A stretch of DNA of 64,000 nt from Mitsuokella multacida DSM 20544 (GTDB lineage: Bacteria; Bacillota; Negativicutes; Selenomonadales; Selenomonadaceae). Location: assembly GCF_000155955.1 (NCBI RefSeq), contig NZ_GG697141.2, positions 186,001-250,000 on the forward strand. The letters run 5' to 3'. Below are positions 1 through 9,499 of the stretch, piece by piece (positions within the stretch are counted from its first letter, which is position 1; every line of letters begins with the position of its first letter). The position numbers and the translations under genes are program-made. Below the pieces are notes generated by a model, which saw only the letters and a program-made list of their open reading frames with translations, ran no database searches and was not told where the DNA came from.

Positions 1-2180
1 CGATCATGAAGCTCAACGGCAAGCGCATCGTCTTCAAGGGCACGAACCGCCACGAGTTCGACTGTTACAGCGGCCGCGCGGCAGATCCTTCGGAGATCGA
101 GAAGGACATCATCGTGATGAAGCAGCACAACATCAATGCACTGCGCTGCTCGCACTATCCGAACTCGAGCTACATCTACGAGCTCTGCGACCGCTACGGC
201 CTCTACGTCATCGACGAGACGAACCTCGAGACGCACGGCAGCTGGATGCGCAACGGCAAGAAGGATATCATCGAGGATACGCTGCCGAATGACCATGAGG
301 AGTGGCAGGATATCATCCTCGACCGCGCGAAATCCATGTTCGAGCGCGACAAGAATCATGCGGCCATCCTGATCTGGTCCTGCGGTAACGAGTCCTGCGG
401 CGGCAAGGACCTCTACGTGATGAGCGAGTACTTCCGTCAGGCAGACCCGACGCGCCTCGTCCACTACGAGAACATCTTCTGGGATCGCCGCTACAACGGC
501 ACGAGCGACATGGAGAGCCAGATGTACCCGACGGTCGCCTCCATCAAGAAGTTCCTCGCGGAGCACCGCGATAAGCCATTCATCTGCTGCGAGTACACGC
601 ATGCGATGGGCAACAGCATCGGCGGCATGCACAAGTACACGGACCTGACGGACGAGGAACCGCTCTATCAGGGCGGCTTCATCTGGGATTTCGTCGACCA
701 GGCCATCTGGCACAAGGACCGCTACGGCAAGGATGCGCTGGCGTACGGCGGCGACTTCGGCGACCGCCCGAACGACGGCAACTTCAGCGGTGACGGCATC
801 CTGTTTGCAGACCGTAAGCTGACGACGAAGATGCAGGAAGTCAAGTTCAATTACCAGAACTTCGATCTCGATGTCACGGCAGAGAAGGTCACGATCCACA
901 ACAAGAGCCTGTTTACGGATGTCGCTGCCTATGCGCTGCATCTGGAGCTCATGCTCGACGGCAAGGTCATCTGGGAATCGTCCTCGGATGCGCCGCACAT
1001 CCTGCCGGGTGAGACGGGCACGGTGGCTCTTGACGATCTGCCGCTGACGAATGCGGGCGAGGAGACGGTCACGGCATCGCTGCGCCTCAAGGAGGACACG
1101 CTCTGGGCCAAGAAGGGCTTTGAGATCGCCTTCGGTCAGGGAACGTGGCAGGTCGACGAAGTCGAGGTGCCGGAGCCGAAGGAGGCTGTGGCTGCGACGG
1201 ACTTCGCCACGGCAGAGCGCCATTTCCACTACCAGCACAACATGCCGCTCGAGACGCAGCCCGAAAAGCCGCTGCACATCGTCCACGGCGACATCAACCT
1301 CGGCGTGCGCGGCACGGGCTTCGAGATCCTGTTCTCGAGCGCGACAGGCAACCTGTTGTCTTACAAGTGCAATGGCGTGGAGCTCATCGAGGAAGCGCCG
1401 AAACCGTCGTTCTGGCGCGCACCGGTCGACAACGACTACGGCAGCCGCCGCGACTTCATGACGGCACAGTGGAAGCTCGCGAGCCTCTACCGCCGCTGCG
1501 TCAAGAAGGAACTGCTCGACGAGGCGGGCAACTGGCACGAGTTCGACTGGTTCGGCCAGCTCGGCCAGAAGGAGTACGAGGCAAGCTCCGTCTCCGTCCG
1601 CTTCACCTATGAGCTGGCTACGCAGCCGCTCTCTTCCTGCCGCATGACCTATACGGTCGCCGAGGATACTTCCATCAAAGTCGAGCTCGACTACGATGCT
1701 GTCGAGGGTCTGCCGGAAATCCCGGACTTCGCGATGCTCTTCACGCTGCCGGCTGACTACGATCAGGTGCGCTTCTACGGCTACGGCCCGCTCGACAACT
1801 ACGCAGACCGCCAGCGCGGCGCTCGACTCGGCATCTTCGAGACGACAGCCAAGGATGAGGTCGAGCCGTACCTGCAGCCGCAGGAGACGGGCAACCACGG
1901 CGGCATCCGCTGGATCGAGGTCACGGATCACCGCGGCCGCGGCGTGCGCCTCGCCATGGACGAGGAGCCGTTCGAGGCTTCGGCCCTGCCGTACAGCGCG
2001 CATGAGCTCGAGAACGCGCGCCATCCTTACGATCTGCCAGAAGTCCATCACACCTTCCTGCGCGCATCGCTCGGCCAGTGCGGCGTCGGCGGCGACGACA
2101 CCTGGGGTGCGCCGGTCCTGCCGGAATACACGGTGAAGAATGAGACGAAGCACTTCTCGTTCTACTTCAAGGGCATCTGA
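1..2180 (+). CDS. lacZ: Beta-galactosidase, GH2 (5' end outside window)
   Basis: This is the C-terminal ~725 residues of a long LacZ-type beta-galactosidase, which hydrolyses lactose and other beta-galactosides in the cytoplasm. The reading frame is already open at the window edge, and the family is normally about 1,000 residues, so roughly the first 300 are missing. The Met codon at 6 is internal to the family fold and is not the start. Visible GH2 signatures are the acid/base Glu in WSCGNES (around nt 390) and the nucleophile Glu in FICCEYTHAMGNS (nt 591-593), followed by a long beta-sandwich domain typical of large LacZ enzymes. It is followed 29 bp later by an alpha-galactosidase on the same strand, so the pair probably forms a galactoside-use operon. 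The family call is firm; the substrate (lactose or plant galactosides) is inferred. Confidence 0.93.
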   Translation, partial: IMKLNGKRIVFKGTNRHEFDCYSGRAADPSEIEKDIIVMKQHNINALRCSHYPNSSYIYELCDRYGLYVIDETNLETHGSWMRNGKKDIIEDTLPNDHEEWQDIILDRAKSMFERDKNHAAILIWSCGNESCGGKDLYVMSEYFRQADPTRLVHYENIFWDRRYNGTSDMESQMYPTVASIKKFLAEHRDKPFICCEYTHAMGNSIGGMHKYTDLTDEEPLYQGGFIWDFVDQAIWHKDRYGKDALAYGGDFGDRPNDGNFSGDGILFADRKLTTKMQEVKFNYQNFDLDVTAEKVTIHNKSLFTDVAAYALHLELMLDGKVIWESSSDAPHILPGETGTVALDDLPLTNAGEETVTASLRLKEDTLWAKKGFEIAFGQGTWQVDEVEVPEPKEAVAATDFATAERHFHYQHNMPLETQPEKPLHIVHGDINLGVRGTGFEILFSSATGNLLSYKCNGVELIEEAPKPSFWRAPVDNDYGSRRDFMTAQWKLASLYRRCVKKELLDEAGNWHEFDWFGQLGQKEYEASSVSVRFTYELATQPLSSCRMTYTVAEDTSIKVELDYDAVEGLPEIPDFAMLFTLPADYDQVRFYGYGPLDNYADRQRGARLGIFETTAKDEVEPYLQPQETGNHGGIRWIEVTDHRGRGVRLAMDEEPFEASALPYSAHELENARHPYDLPEVHHTFLRASLGQCGVGGDDTWGAPVLPEYTVKNETKHFSFYFKGI

Positions 2181-2209
2181 TTGACGCAGGGAAAGGACAC
2201 GATAAGCAT

Positions 2210-4459
2210 ATGATCCAGTTTGATGAAAAGACAGGCATCTTCCATCTGAGCAATGTGAAGATGAGCTATGTGCTGCAGGTCATCCGCGGCCGCTACCTCA
2301 TGCACCGTTACTGGGGCAGGAAACTCCGGGCCTTCCGCGACAGCCGCCCGTTCCAGGAGCTCGACCGCGGCTTCTCGCCGCAGCCGGGTGCCTATGAAAA
2401 TGAGCGCACGTTCTCGCTCGACGTGCTGCCGCAGGAGTACCCGGGCTACGGCCATGTCGACTATCGCATCCCAGCCTATGAGGTGCGCCTTGCAGACGGC
2501 ACGACGACGACGGAGCTCTTCTACAAGGACTATACCATCACGAAAGGCAAGCCGGCGCTCGCGGGCCTGCCGGCCGCGTACGCAGCAGATGATGAGGCGG
2601 AGACGCTCAAGATCACGCTGGCCGACTCTAAGGGCAAGCTCGAGGCAGAGCTCTCGTACACGATCTTTGCGGATGCAGATGTCATCGCGCGCAGCGCCTG
2701 CCTCAAGAACAGCGGCGAGGAGCCACTGGACCTGCTCAATGCGGCGAGCTTCGCGCTTGACCTGCCGGACCACGATTTCGACCGCATGAACCTCTGGGGC
2801 GGCCATGCCGCTGAGCGCACGGCAGAGCGTGTGCCACTCATGCACGGCATCGAGGAGAGCGCGAGCCGCCGCGGCTCGAGCTCACATCAAGCATCGCCGT
2901 TCCTCGCGCTCCTGCGCAAGGACGCGGGCGAGAAGAGCGGTGAGGTCTACGGCTTCAGCCTCGTCTGGAGCGGCGAGTTCTCGCTCAAGACGGAGGTCGA
3001 GCAGTTCGGCACGACGCGCGTCGTCGGCGGCATCAACCCATTCGAGTTCCGCTGGCATCTGGAGCCGGGCGAATCCTTCCAGACGCCAGAGGCGCTGCTT
3101 GCTTACAGCGCCGAGGGTCTCAATGGCATGAGTCAGGCCTTCCATGAGATTGTGCGCCACCACATCGTGCGCGGCAAGTTCCGCGACGCCGTGCGTCCCA
3201 TCCTCGTCAACAACTGGGAGGCGACGTACTTCGACTTCGACGATGCGAAGATGGACAACCTCGCGGCCTGTGCCAAAGACCTCGGCATCGAGCTCATGGT
3301 GCTCGACGACGGCTGGTTCGGCAAGCGCGAGGACGACAACAGCTCGCTCGGCGACTGGGTCGTCAACATGGAGAAGCTCAAGGGCGGCCTGCAGGGCGTG
3401 GCGGAGAGTGCGCACAAGCGCGGCCTCAAGTTCGGCCTCTGGTTCGAGCCAGAGATGGTGTCTGTAGACTCGGACCTCTACCGCGCGCATCCAGACTGGG
3501 CGCTGCGTTCACCGTCGTACCCGATGACGTTCAGCCGCCATCAGCTCGTGCTCGACCTCTCGCGCGCGGATGTCCGCGACTACATCGTCGACTCCGTCTG
3601 CAAGATTCTCGACACGGCGCCAATCGACTACGTCAAGTGGGACTTCAACCGCCATCTGACGGACGCCTTCTCGTCCAAACTGCCTCCAGAGCGCCAGGGC
3701 GAAGTGCGCACGCGCTTCGTGCTCGGCCTCTACGACGTCCTCGAGCGCATCACGCAGACGCATCCCGATGTCCTGTTTGAGAGCTGCTCGGGCGGCGGCG
3801 GCCGCTTCGATGCGGGCATGCTCTACTACATGCCGCAGACCTGGACGAGCGACGATACGGACGCCATCTGCCGCCTCTCCATCCAGAGCGGCACAAGCAT
3901 GGTCTTCCCGCCCATCACGATGGGCGCGCATGTCTCCGTGACGCCGAACCATCAGGTCGGCCGCGTGACGCCGATGCAGACGCGCGCGTTCGCCGCGATG
4001 ATGGGCTGCTACGGCTACGAGATGGACATCACGCGCATGAGCGAGGAGGAGAAGGCCGAGGTCCGCAGCCACATCGCGCTCTACAAGAAGATCCGCCCGA
4101 CGATGCAGCTCGGCCGGTTCTACCGCCTGCTCACGCCGTTTGAAGGCAAGGGCAATGAGACGGCCTGGGAATTTGTCGCCAAAGACGGCGAGGAGATCGT
4201 CCTCGTCTACTTCAAGGCGCTCGCGACGCCGGCAGCAGAGCTGCGCACGCTGAAGCTCGAGCAGCTTGACGCCGATGCAGAGTACGAAGTGGCCGCTTAC
4301 TACCCGGCCAAGGGACTCTCGCATGACGGTGCAGGCAGCAAGGCCCTGAGCCTCGCGGGCAAGTCCTTCTACGGCGATGAGCTCATGTACAGCGGCATTG
4401 AGGTGCCGAAAATCGACACGGATTTCGCCGCCTACATGTGGGTGTTCCACAAAAAATAA
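2210..4459 (+). CDS. Alpha-galactosidase, GH36
   Basis: A 749-residue cytoplasmic GH36 enzyme that removes alpha-1,6-galactose from melibiose, raffinose and related oligosaccharides. The (beta/alpha)8 barrel motifs are clear: LDDGWFGKREDD (about residue 366), the nucleophile Asp in YVKWDFNRH (about 477) and the acid/base Asp in WTSDDTDA (about 548). The SCSGGGGRFD glycine-rich stretch before the acid/base residue is typical of the bacterial AgaB/RafA/MelA-type branch. Length fits the family (~730). No signal peptide is visible. It starts 29 bp after the beta-galactosidase and ends just before a strong terminator, so it is probably the last gene of that operon. The products, glucose and galactose, would feed the UDP-sugar pathway that includes the next gene, galU. 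Confidence 0.93.
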   Translation: MIQFDEKTGIFHLSNVKMSYVLQVIRGRYLMHRYWGRKLRAFRDSRPFQELDRGFSPQPGAYENERTFSLDVLPQEYPGYGHVDYRIPAYEVRLADGTTTTELFYKDYTITKGKPALAGLPAAYAADDEAETLKITLADSKGKLEAELSYTIFADADVIARSACLKNSGEEPLDLLNAASFALDLPDHDFDRMNLWGGHAAERTAERVPLMHGIEESASRRGSSSHQASPFLALLRKDAGEKSGEVYGFSLVWSGEFSLKTEVEQFGTTRVVGGINPFEFRWHLEPGESFQTPEALLAYSAEGLNGMSQAFHEIVRHHIVRGKFRDAVRPILVNNWEATYFDFDDAKMDNLAACAKDLGIELMVLDDGWFGKREDDNSSLGDWVVNMEKLKGGLQGVAESAHKRGLKFGLWFEPEMVSVDSDLYRAHPDWALRSPSYPMTFSRHQLVLDLSRADVRDYIVDSVCKILDTAPIDYVKWDFNRHLTDAFSSKLPPERQGEVRTRFVLGLYDVLERITQTHPDVLFESCSGGGGRFDAGMLYYMPQTWTSDDTDAICRLSIQSGTSMVFPPITMGAHVSVTPNHQVGRVTPMQTRAFAAMMGCYGYEMDITRMSEEEKAEVRSHIALYKKIRPTMQLGRFYRLLTPFEGKGNETAWEFVAKDGEEIVLVYFKALATPAAELRTLKLEQLDADAEYEVAAYYPAKGLSHDGAGSKALSLAGKSFYGDELMYSGIEVPKIDTDFAAYMWVFHKK

Positions 4460-4476
4460 GCAAAATCTGCAAAAAG

Positions 4477-4506
4477 AAGCTGTCACATCACTGTGACAGC
4501 TTTTTT
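4477..4506 (+). terminator. Rho-independent terminator after alpha-galactosidase
   Basis: A perfect 11-bp stem (AAGCTGTCACA / TGTGACAGCTT) with a 4-nt loop is followed by a run of six T. It closes the galactosidase operon. Confidence 0.93.
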
Positions 4507-4558
4507 CATAGCAGGAAAAGGCGTGCATCGTGTATAATAATATATTGTTATCGTATAA

Positions 4559-4580
4559 GTGGCAGATGGGGAACTGCCAC
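4559..4580 (+). other. Small hairpin in the galU leader
   Basis: GTGGCAG and CTGCCAC form a perfect 7-bp stem with an 8-nt loop, 34 bp before the galU start and without a following T run. A TATAAT hexamer lies at 4533-4538, so the hairpin would sit near the 5' end of the transcript if that is the -10 box. No good -35 is seen. The hairpin could stabilise the mRNA or bind a regulator; function unknown. Confidence 0.4.
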
Positions 4581-4614
4581 AATCTAAAAAAACAAGATGT
4601 TAGGGGAATTCAAC

Positions 4615-5490
4615 ATGCAGAAAATCAGAAAAGCAGTCATTCCGGCAGCCGGCTACGGCACGCGCTTCCTGCCCGCCACGAAGGCGACACCGAAGGAGAT
4701 GCTGCCAATCGTCGACAAGCCGACCATCCAGTACATCGTCGAGGAGGCGCTCGCGAGCGGCATCGAGGAGATCCTCATCGTCAGCGGCCACGGCAAGCGC
4801 GCCATCGAGGACCACTTCGACTCGGCGCCGACGCTCGAGGCAGAGCTCAAGAAGAAGGGCAAACTCGACCTCCTGAAGATGGTGCAGGACACGGCCAACA
4901 TCCGCATCCACTACATCCGCCAGCGCTACATGCGCGGCCTCGGCGATGCCATCCTCTGCGCCAAGGCGTTCATGGGCGATGAGCCGTTCGCCGTGCTTTT
5001 AGGCGACGATGTCGTCTACAATCCGGAGAAGCCGGCACTGCGCCAGCTCATCGACGTCTACGACAGGACGGGCGGCTCGGTGCTCGGCTGCCAGATGGTG
5101 CCGGACGAGAAGGTCTCGTCCTACGGTATCGTCGCGGGGGACAAGACGGATGACCCGCGCCTCATGCGCGTGCGCGACATGATCGAGAAGCCGAGCCTCG
5201 AGGAGGCGCCGAGCCGCATGGCCGTGCTCGGCCGCTACATCATCCGTCCGGAAATCTTTGGCATCCTGGAGCACACAGAGCCCGGCAAGGGCGGCGAGAT
5301 CCAGCTCACGGATGCGCTCAAGGAACTGGCGCGCCAGCAGGCCGTCTACGCTTACGACTTTGAAGGCAAGCGCTACGACCTCGGCGATAAGCTCGGTTTC
5401 CTCAAGGCGACGGTGGAGTTCGCTCTGCGCCGCGAGGACCTCGGCACGCCGTTCAAGAAGTATCTCAAGGATCTCGTCGCGAGAATCTGA
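4615..5490 (+). CDS. galU: UTP--glucose-1-phosphate uridylyltransferase
   Basis: A 291-residue GalU that makes UDP-glucose from UTP and glucose-1-phosphate for cell-envelope polysaccharide, lipopolysaccharide and galactose metabolism. The N-terminal nucleotidyltransferase signature AAGYGTRFLPATKATPKEML, with the following IVDKPTIQYIVEEA, is intact, as is GEIQLTDAL near the C-terminus. The start at 4615 is chosen because AGGGGA lies 7 nt upstream; the in-frame ATG at 4597 lacks a ribosome-binding site and would add six residues before the conserved beginning. A DUF445 gene follows after 10 bp, so galU is probably co-transcribed with that pair. The call is secure. Confidence 0.95.
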   Translation: MQKIRKAVIPAAGYGTRFLPATKATPKEMLPIVDKPTIQYIVEEALASGIEEILIVSGHGKRAIEDHFDSAPTLEAELKKKGKLDLLKMVQDTANIRIHYIRQRYMRGLGDAILCAKAFMGDEPFAVLLGDDVVYNPEKPALRQLIDVYDRTGGSVLGCQMVPDEKVSSYGIVAGDKTDDPRLMRVRDMIEKPSLEEAPSRMAVLGRYIIRPEIFGILEHTEPGKGGEIQLTDALKELARQQAVYAYDFEGKRYDLGDKLGFLKATVEFALRREDLGTPFKKYLKDLVARI

Positions 5491-5500
5491 GGTGTGAAGG

Positions 5501-6739
5501 TTGCAGAAGAAAAATAAGGCGAATCTGGCACTGGGCATCAGCGCTGCCGGCTTTGCCGGCACATTGGCGGCCGGCGGCTCCGGCTTTGCGGCGGGGCTCT
5601 TCCATCACGGCTTCCTGGCCGCGACGATCGGCGGGCTGGCGGACTGGTTTGCCGTCACGGCGCTCTTCCGCAAGCCGCTCGGCATCTCGTACCGCACGGA
5701 TGTCCTGCGGCGCAACAGGAAGCGCATCATGGATGCCATCGTGACATTCGCGAGCGATGACCTCTTGAGCACGGAGAACATCATGCGCGTCATCCGTGAT
5801 CAGGATACAGCGGGCCTGCTCGTCGACTACCTCGAGCACCGCGGCGGCCGCGAGGGTGTTGTGGAGGTCGTCGATGCCGTCGTCCTCAAGATCGTCAACG
5901 ATCTTGACAGCGAGAGCCTCGCAAGGGAACTGGCCCCTGCCGTGCGCGAGGGCCTTCAGGGCCTAGCGCTCGAGAACATCCTGATCGAGCTCGTGCGCAT
6001 GCTCGGCGAGGAACGCCATGCCAAGCGCATCCTGCACAGCGTCCTGAGCATCAGTGAGCAGGTCCTGCAGTCACCTGCCATGCAGCAGGTCCTGCTCGAC
6101 AACATCAAGGTCCTGCGCAAGGAGTACGAGGGTGAATCGGCTGGCCGTGCGTTCGTCCTGTCGGCGCTCGGCCTCGACGACAAGGAGATCCTCGCCATCT
6201 TCAACGAGAAGGCGAAGCAGGGCATCAAGGACCTCCTGAGCGAGCAGACCGAGGGCTATGCGCGCCTCAAGGCAGGCTTTGAGGGCATGGTTCTCTCCTT
6301 CAGCAACGATGCGTCGCTGCGCGGCGTGCTCGGGGAGTGGAAGGAGAGATGGCTCGAGCAGATGGACATCGAGGGCCTGATCGCCTCGTGGATCGAGAAT
6401 GCGCTCAAGGGAGAGGCGCCCTTCTGGCTGCCGAACCTCAACGCTTTCGTCGAGCAGCGCATCGATGGTTTTGTACACTCGGAGAACTGGCAGCACCGCT
6501 TCGACAAGATGCTCAAGGACCTCATCGAGAGCGAGCTCACGAAACACCACGAGCTCATCCCGGGACTCATCCGCGAGCGCCTCGACGAGTTCAGCGATGA
6601 CGCACTCGTCACCTTCGTGGAGGACAAGGTGCAGGACGACCTGCAGATGATTCGCATCAACGGCTCGATCGTCGGTTCTCTCGTCGGCATGGGCCTCTAT
6701 GTCCTCGTCTGGGCAGCAGAAAGGATGTGGGGATTATGA
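5501..6739 (+). CDS. DUF445 family membrane protein (first of a tandem pair)
   Basis: A 412-residue DUF445 protein related to E. coli YjiN. The family signature GGLADWFAVTALFRKPLG is near residue 50, just after an Ala/Gly-rich hydrophobic segment (about 8-45), and a second hydrophobic segment closes the protein (IVGSLVGMGLYVLVWAA). The long middle part is charged and helical. This suggests a protein anchored at both ends with a large soluble middle. The start is TTG at 5501, preceded by a GAGGTG/GAAGG ribosome-binding region; no earlier ATG fits. The stop overlaps the next gene as ATGA. Biochemical function is not known for the family; membrane or envelope association is inferred. Confidence 0.85.
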   Translation: MQKKNKANLALGISAAGFAGTLAAGGSGFAAGLFHHGFLAATIGGLADWFAVTALFRKPLGISYRTDVLRRNRKRIMDAIVTFASDDLLSTENIMRVIRDQDTAGLLVDYLEHRGGREGVVEVVDAVVLKIVNDLDSESLARELAPAVREGLQGLALENILIELVRMLGEERHAKRILHSVLSISEQVLQSPAMQQVLLDNIKVLRKEYEGESAGRAFVLSALGLDDKEILAIFNEKAKQGIKDLLSEQTEGYARLKAGFEGMVLSFSNDASLRGVLGEWKERWLEQMDIEGLIASWIENALKGEAPFWLPNLNAFVEQRIDGFVHSENWQHRFDKMLKDLIESELTKHHELIPGLIRERLDEFSDDALVTFVEDKVQDDLQMIRINGSIVGSLVGMGLYVLVWAAERMWGL

Positions 6740-8043
6740 GAGCCATGACGAAATCCTGGAACAAGGCGGACCGCGTGCTCTTCCTCGCGTTCCTCGTGTT
6801 CCTGCTCGCCTTATTTGCGCACCTGCAGCTGCCACATTCGGTCTTCGCCTCGGGATTCCTCTTCTGCGCGGAAGCGGCGCTCGTCGGCGGCATTGCCGAC
6901 TGGTTCGCCGTCACGGCACTCTTCCGCAAGCCGCTCGGCTTCCCGTATCACACGGCCATTCTGCCGCGGCGGCGCCAGTCCTTCATCAAGGCATCGGTGA
7001 CAATGGTCCAGAAGGAGTTCTTCTCGCGGCGCAAGGTGTTCCGCCACTTGGAGCGCCTGCACCTCATGCCGATGCTCATGAAGTGGCTCGGCGAGCCCGA
7101 CACGCGGGCCAAGGTCTCGCACCATCTCTACCACTACGTGCGCGGTTTCCTGCTCAAGAAAGACAGCGAGAAGCGGGCGGCGGAGTTTGCGCGGCGCATC
7201 CGCACTTACCTGAGCACGATGGAGCCGGAGGACCTCTTTGCAAATATCGGCCACTGGCTGCAGCAGAGCGGGCGCGACAAGGACTTCCTCGAGCGCGTCT
7301 CGGCTTACCTGCGCGTGCGGGCCGAGCGGCCGGAGACGGCCAAGGCCATCGAGTCGATGCTCGAGCAGTACGAGAAAGAGAAGGCCAAGAGCACCTTAGC
7401 GCTCTTCCTGACGGGGCTGGCGGAGGCCATGGACCTCGTCAACCTCGAAGATGCGGCCAACATCATGCAGAAGCAGCTCGTGGCGATGCTCAAGGAGCTC
7501 GGCACGCGCGATTCACAGCTGCAGCAGGATATGCTGGAGCTCTTCTACGAGAAGACGGCCGTGCTCAATGCTGAGCCGGAGTTCCATCAGCTCGTGCACG
7601 AGCTGCGCGACAGCCTCGTGGCCGATCTGCCAATCGAGGAGGTCGTGCGGCGGGCCGCAGCGCACATGCGCGACCACCTTGAGGCCGACGCTGCGCGTCA
7701 GGTCGACGCCGTCGAAGAGCATCTGCCGATGCTGCGCAGCCGGCTGGCCGACATCATCGAGGCGGAGTATGACCGCGGCCTGCACCTCCTGCAGGAAGAT
7801 GATGAATTGCGCCATACGGTGGGCCGCTTCCTCTACGACCTCATCGCGCGTTCGGCGCTCCATGCGCAGACGCTCGTCGGCGTCGTCGTCGAGAGCGTGC
7901 TCGCCCGCCTGACGGACGAGCAGCTCAACCACCTCGTCTACGACAAGGTAGAGCCCGACCTCTTGTGGATCCGCATGAACGGTTCCATCGTCGGTTCGGG
8001 CATCGGGCTGGTCATCTTCATCCTGCTTCAGCTCGTGCCATGA
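6736..8043 (+). CDS. DUF445 family membrane protein (second of a tandem pair)
   Basis: A 435-residue paralogue of the preceding gene. It carries the near-identical GGIADWFAVTALFRKPLGFPYH motif after an N-terminal hydrophobic segment, a long helical middle and a C-terminal membrane segment (GSIVGSGIGLVIFILLQLVP). I chose ATG 6736, which overlaps the upstream TGA as ATGA and implies translational coupling; an in-frame GTG at 6727 is possible but adds only three residues. Both copies keep the same layout, so they may form a heteromeric complex. No enzymatic motif is visible. A bidirectional terminator follows at once. Confidence 0.85.
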   Translation: MRAMTKSWNKADRVLFLAFLVFLLALFAHLQLPHSVFASGFLFCAEAALVGGIADWFAVTALFRKPLGFPYHTAILPRRRQSFIKASVTMVQKEFFSRRKVFRHLERLHLMPMLMKWLGEPDTRAKVSHHLYHYVRGFLLKKDSEKRAAEFARRIRTYLSTMEPEDLFANIGHWLQQSGRDKDFLERVSAYLRVRAERPETAKAIESMLEQYEKEKAKSTLALFLTGLAEAMDLVNLEDAANIMQKQLVAMLKELGTRDSQLQQDMLELFYEKTAVLNAEPEFHQLVHELRDSLVADLPIEEVVRRAAAHMRDHLEADAARQVDAVEEHLPMLRSRLADIIEAEYDRGLHLLQEDDELRHTVGRFLYDLIARSALHAQTLVGVVVESVLARLTDEQLNHLVYDKVEPDLLWIRMNGSIVGSGIGLVIFILLQLVP

Positions 8044-8056
8044 TATTCGATAAAAG

Positions 8057-8086
8057 AAAAAGACGCCCTTGGTGGCGTCTTTTTTA
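8057..8086. terminator. Bidirectional terminator between DUF445 pair and mutY
   Basis: AAAAGACGCC and GGCGTCTTTT form a stem with a 6-nt loop, with A and T runs on either side, so it can stop both the plus-strand DUF445 transcript and the minus-strand mutY transcript. Confidence 0.9.
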
Positions 8087-8109
8087 TTGTGCGCATTAGG
8101 CGTGGGGAG

Positions 8110-9222
8110 TCATCCGTGATGTTCGTGCAGGAAGTACTGGAACGCAGAGGGAATGCTGTAGGTGTCGGCGAGTTCTTCGGGCGAGGCCCAGACAAGCGGG
8201 CTCGCATCTTCGGCGACCATTGCATCGGGGGATGCGAGCTCGACGGCCCAGCCCTGCATCTGCCATTCGACATGGGAGAAGATATGGCGCGCATCGGGCA
8301 GGCGAGCGATGGTGAGGGTGCGAAGTCCGCGGGCCGCGAGCCATGCTTCGACTTCTGCCTGTGTGAGATGGCCCGGCAGGTTCGGCAACTCCCAGAGGCC
8401 GGCGAGCAGCCCCTTGTTCGGGCGCTTCGTCAATGCCAGTGCCCTGCCCTGGTGCAAGAGGAGCACGGTCTTCTGCTCGACGCGGCGCTTTGCCTTCTTG
8501 CTCTTGACCGGCAGCTGCTGCTCTGAGCCCGCATCGTGTGCGAGGCAGAGGCGGGCAAGCGGACAGGCGGCGCAGTGCGGCGCCCCGTGCGGCAGGCAGA
8601 TGGTCGCGCCGAGGTCCATGAAGGCCTGATTCAGGGCACCTGCTGCCTGACCGCTTGGGTAATATGGCGCGAGCGCTTCCTCGACGGCACGGCGGACGGC
8701 GGGCTGGGCGATGTCCTCGCCGCACTGCAGCACGCGCATGGTGACGCGCAGGATGTTGCCATCGACGGCGGGCAGGGGCAGGCCGAAGGCAATCGAGCCG
8801 ATGGCGCTGGCCGTGTAGCGGCCGATGCCCGGCAGCTCGAGCAGCGCCGCAAAATCTGCGGGCAGCTTGCCGCCGTACTCTTGGCAGATCACGCCGGCGG
8901 CCTTCTTGAGGTTGCGCGCCCGGCTGTAGTAGCCGAGTCCCTGCCAGAGTTTCATGAGGAGCTCGTCGTCGCAGCGCGCGAGGCTCTCGATGTCGGGCAG
9001 TGCCTCGAGGAAGCGCGTGTAGTAGGGGATGACGGCCGAGGCGCGCGTCTGCTGCAGCATGATCTCCGAGAGCCAGGTGTGATACGGCGTGACCTCCTCG
9101 CGCCAGGGCAGGCAGCGCAGCGTCGACTGCCCCTCGTACCAGGTAAGAAGCGGCCCCACAATCGAGGAGAGGACCTCGGCATGCGGCAGTCTTATTGGCA
9201 GTGCTTTCTTTTTGGTATTCAT
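8110..9222 (-). CDS. mutY: A/G-specific adenine DNA glycosylase
   Basis: A 370-residue MutY, which removes adenine mispaired with 8-oxoguanine. In order: the base-flipping Glu in SEIMLQQTR, the helix-hairpin-helix LPGIGRYTASAI, the catalytic Asp in PAVDGNILRV, then the Fe-S loop with C-x6-C-x2-C-x5-C (CLPHGAPHCAACPLARLC). A C-terminal NUDIX-like 8-oxoG recognition domain follows (TKRPNKGLLAGLWELPNL). The start at 9222 has AAAGGA about 11 nt upstream and gives the usual N-terminus; an in-frame ATG at 9315 would add 31 unconserved residues spanning the promoter. It is transcribed alone, away from the ilv cluster. Confidence 0.94.
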   Translation of the reverse strand: MNTKKKALPIRLPHAEVLSSIVGPLLTWYEGQSTLRCLPWREEVTPYHTWLSEIMLQQTRASAVIPYYTRFLEALPDIESLARCDDELLMKLWQGLGYYSRARNLKKAAGVICQEYGGKLPADFAALLELPGIGRYTASAIGSIAFGLPLPAVDGNILRVTMRVLQCGEDIAQPAVRRAVEEALAPYYPSGQAAGALNQAFMDLGATICLPHGAPHCAACPLARLCLAHDAGSEQQLPVKSKKAKRRVEQKTVLLLHQGRALALTKRPNKGLLAGLWELPNLPGHLTQAEVEAWLAARGLRTLTIARLPDARHIFSHVEWQMQGWAVELASPDAMVAEDASPLVWASPEELADTYSIPSAFQYFLHEHHG

Positions 9223-9276
9223 GATAGGAAGAATCCTTTCTATGCAAATGGAATGCGGGAATATTGGTTGTGTTTT

Positions 9277-9306
9277 ATTGTAGCATGAATCTGTGTTTGT
9301 GGCCAA
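9277..9306 (-). promoter_or_regulatory. Probable mutY promoter
   Basis: On the minus strand TTGGCC (9306-9301) and TACAAT (9282-9277) are separated by 18 bp and lie 55 bp upstream of the mutY start. Confidence 0.55.
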
Positions 9307-9499
9307 GAAAGGCACTATGCATTACATACATGGACATTATGACTGCCGTGTCTGACGCATCATCGCATCGGTTCGGGAAACTCTCTCCGAAATGGACAGA
9401 AATTCATGTAGAACAATAAAGACCTCTTTAAATGTCTATCATAACGGGATGATGATATAAAAAAATCTTGGAAAATCAAAAAAAAGTTACAGGAACGTG
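9307..9499. other. Intergenic stretch between mutY and ilvN promoters
   Basis: Between the divergent mutY and ilvN control regions there is no convincing gene. The last ~70 bases are A-rich (several A runs at 9460-9485) and may act as an UP element for the ilv promoter. I looked for a T-box leader, which would be natural upstream of ilv genes, and found neither its conserved box nor a terminator. Confidence 0.5.

Noticed and set aside
4510-4538. Full promoter for galU around TATAAT 4533-4538
   Set aside because: The -10 box is good, but no acceptable -35 lies 16-19 bp upstream; only the hexamer and hairpin are noted.
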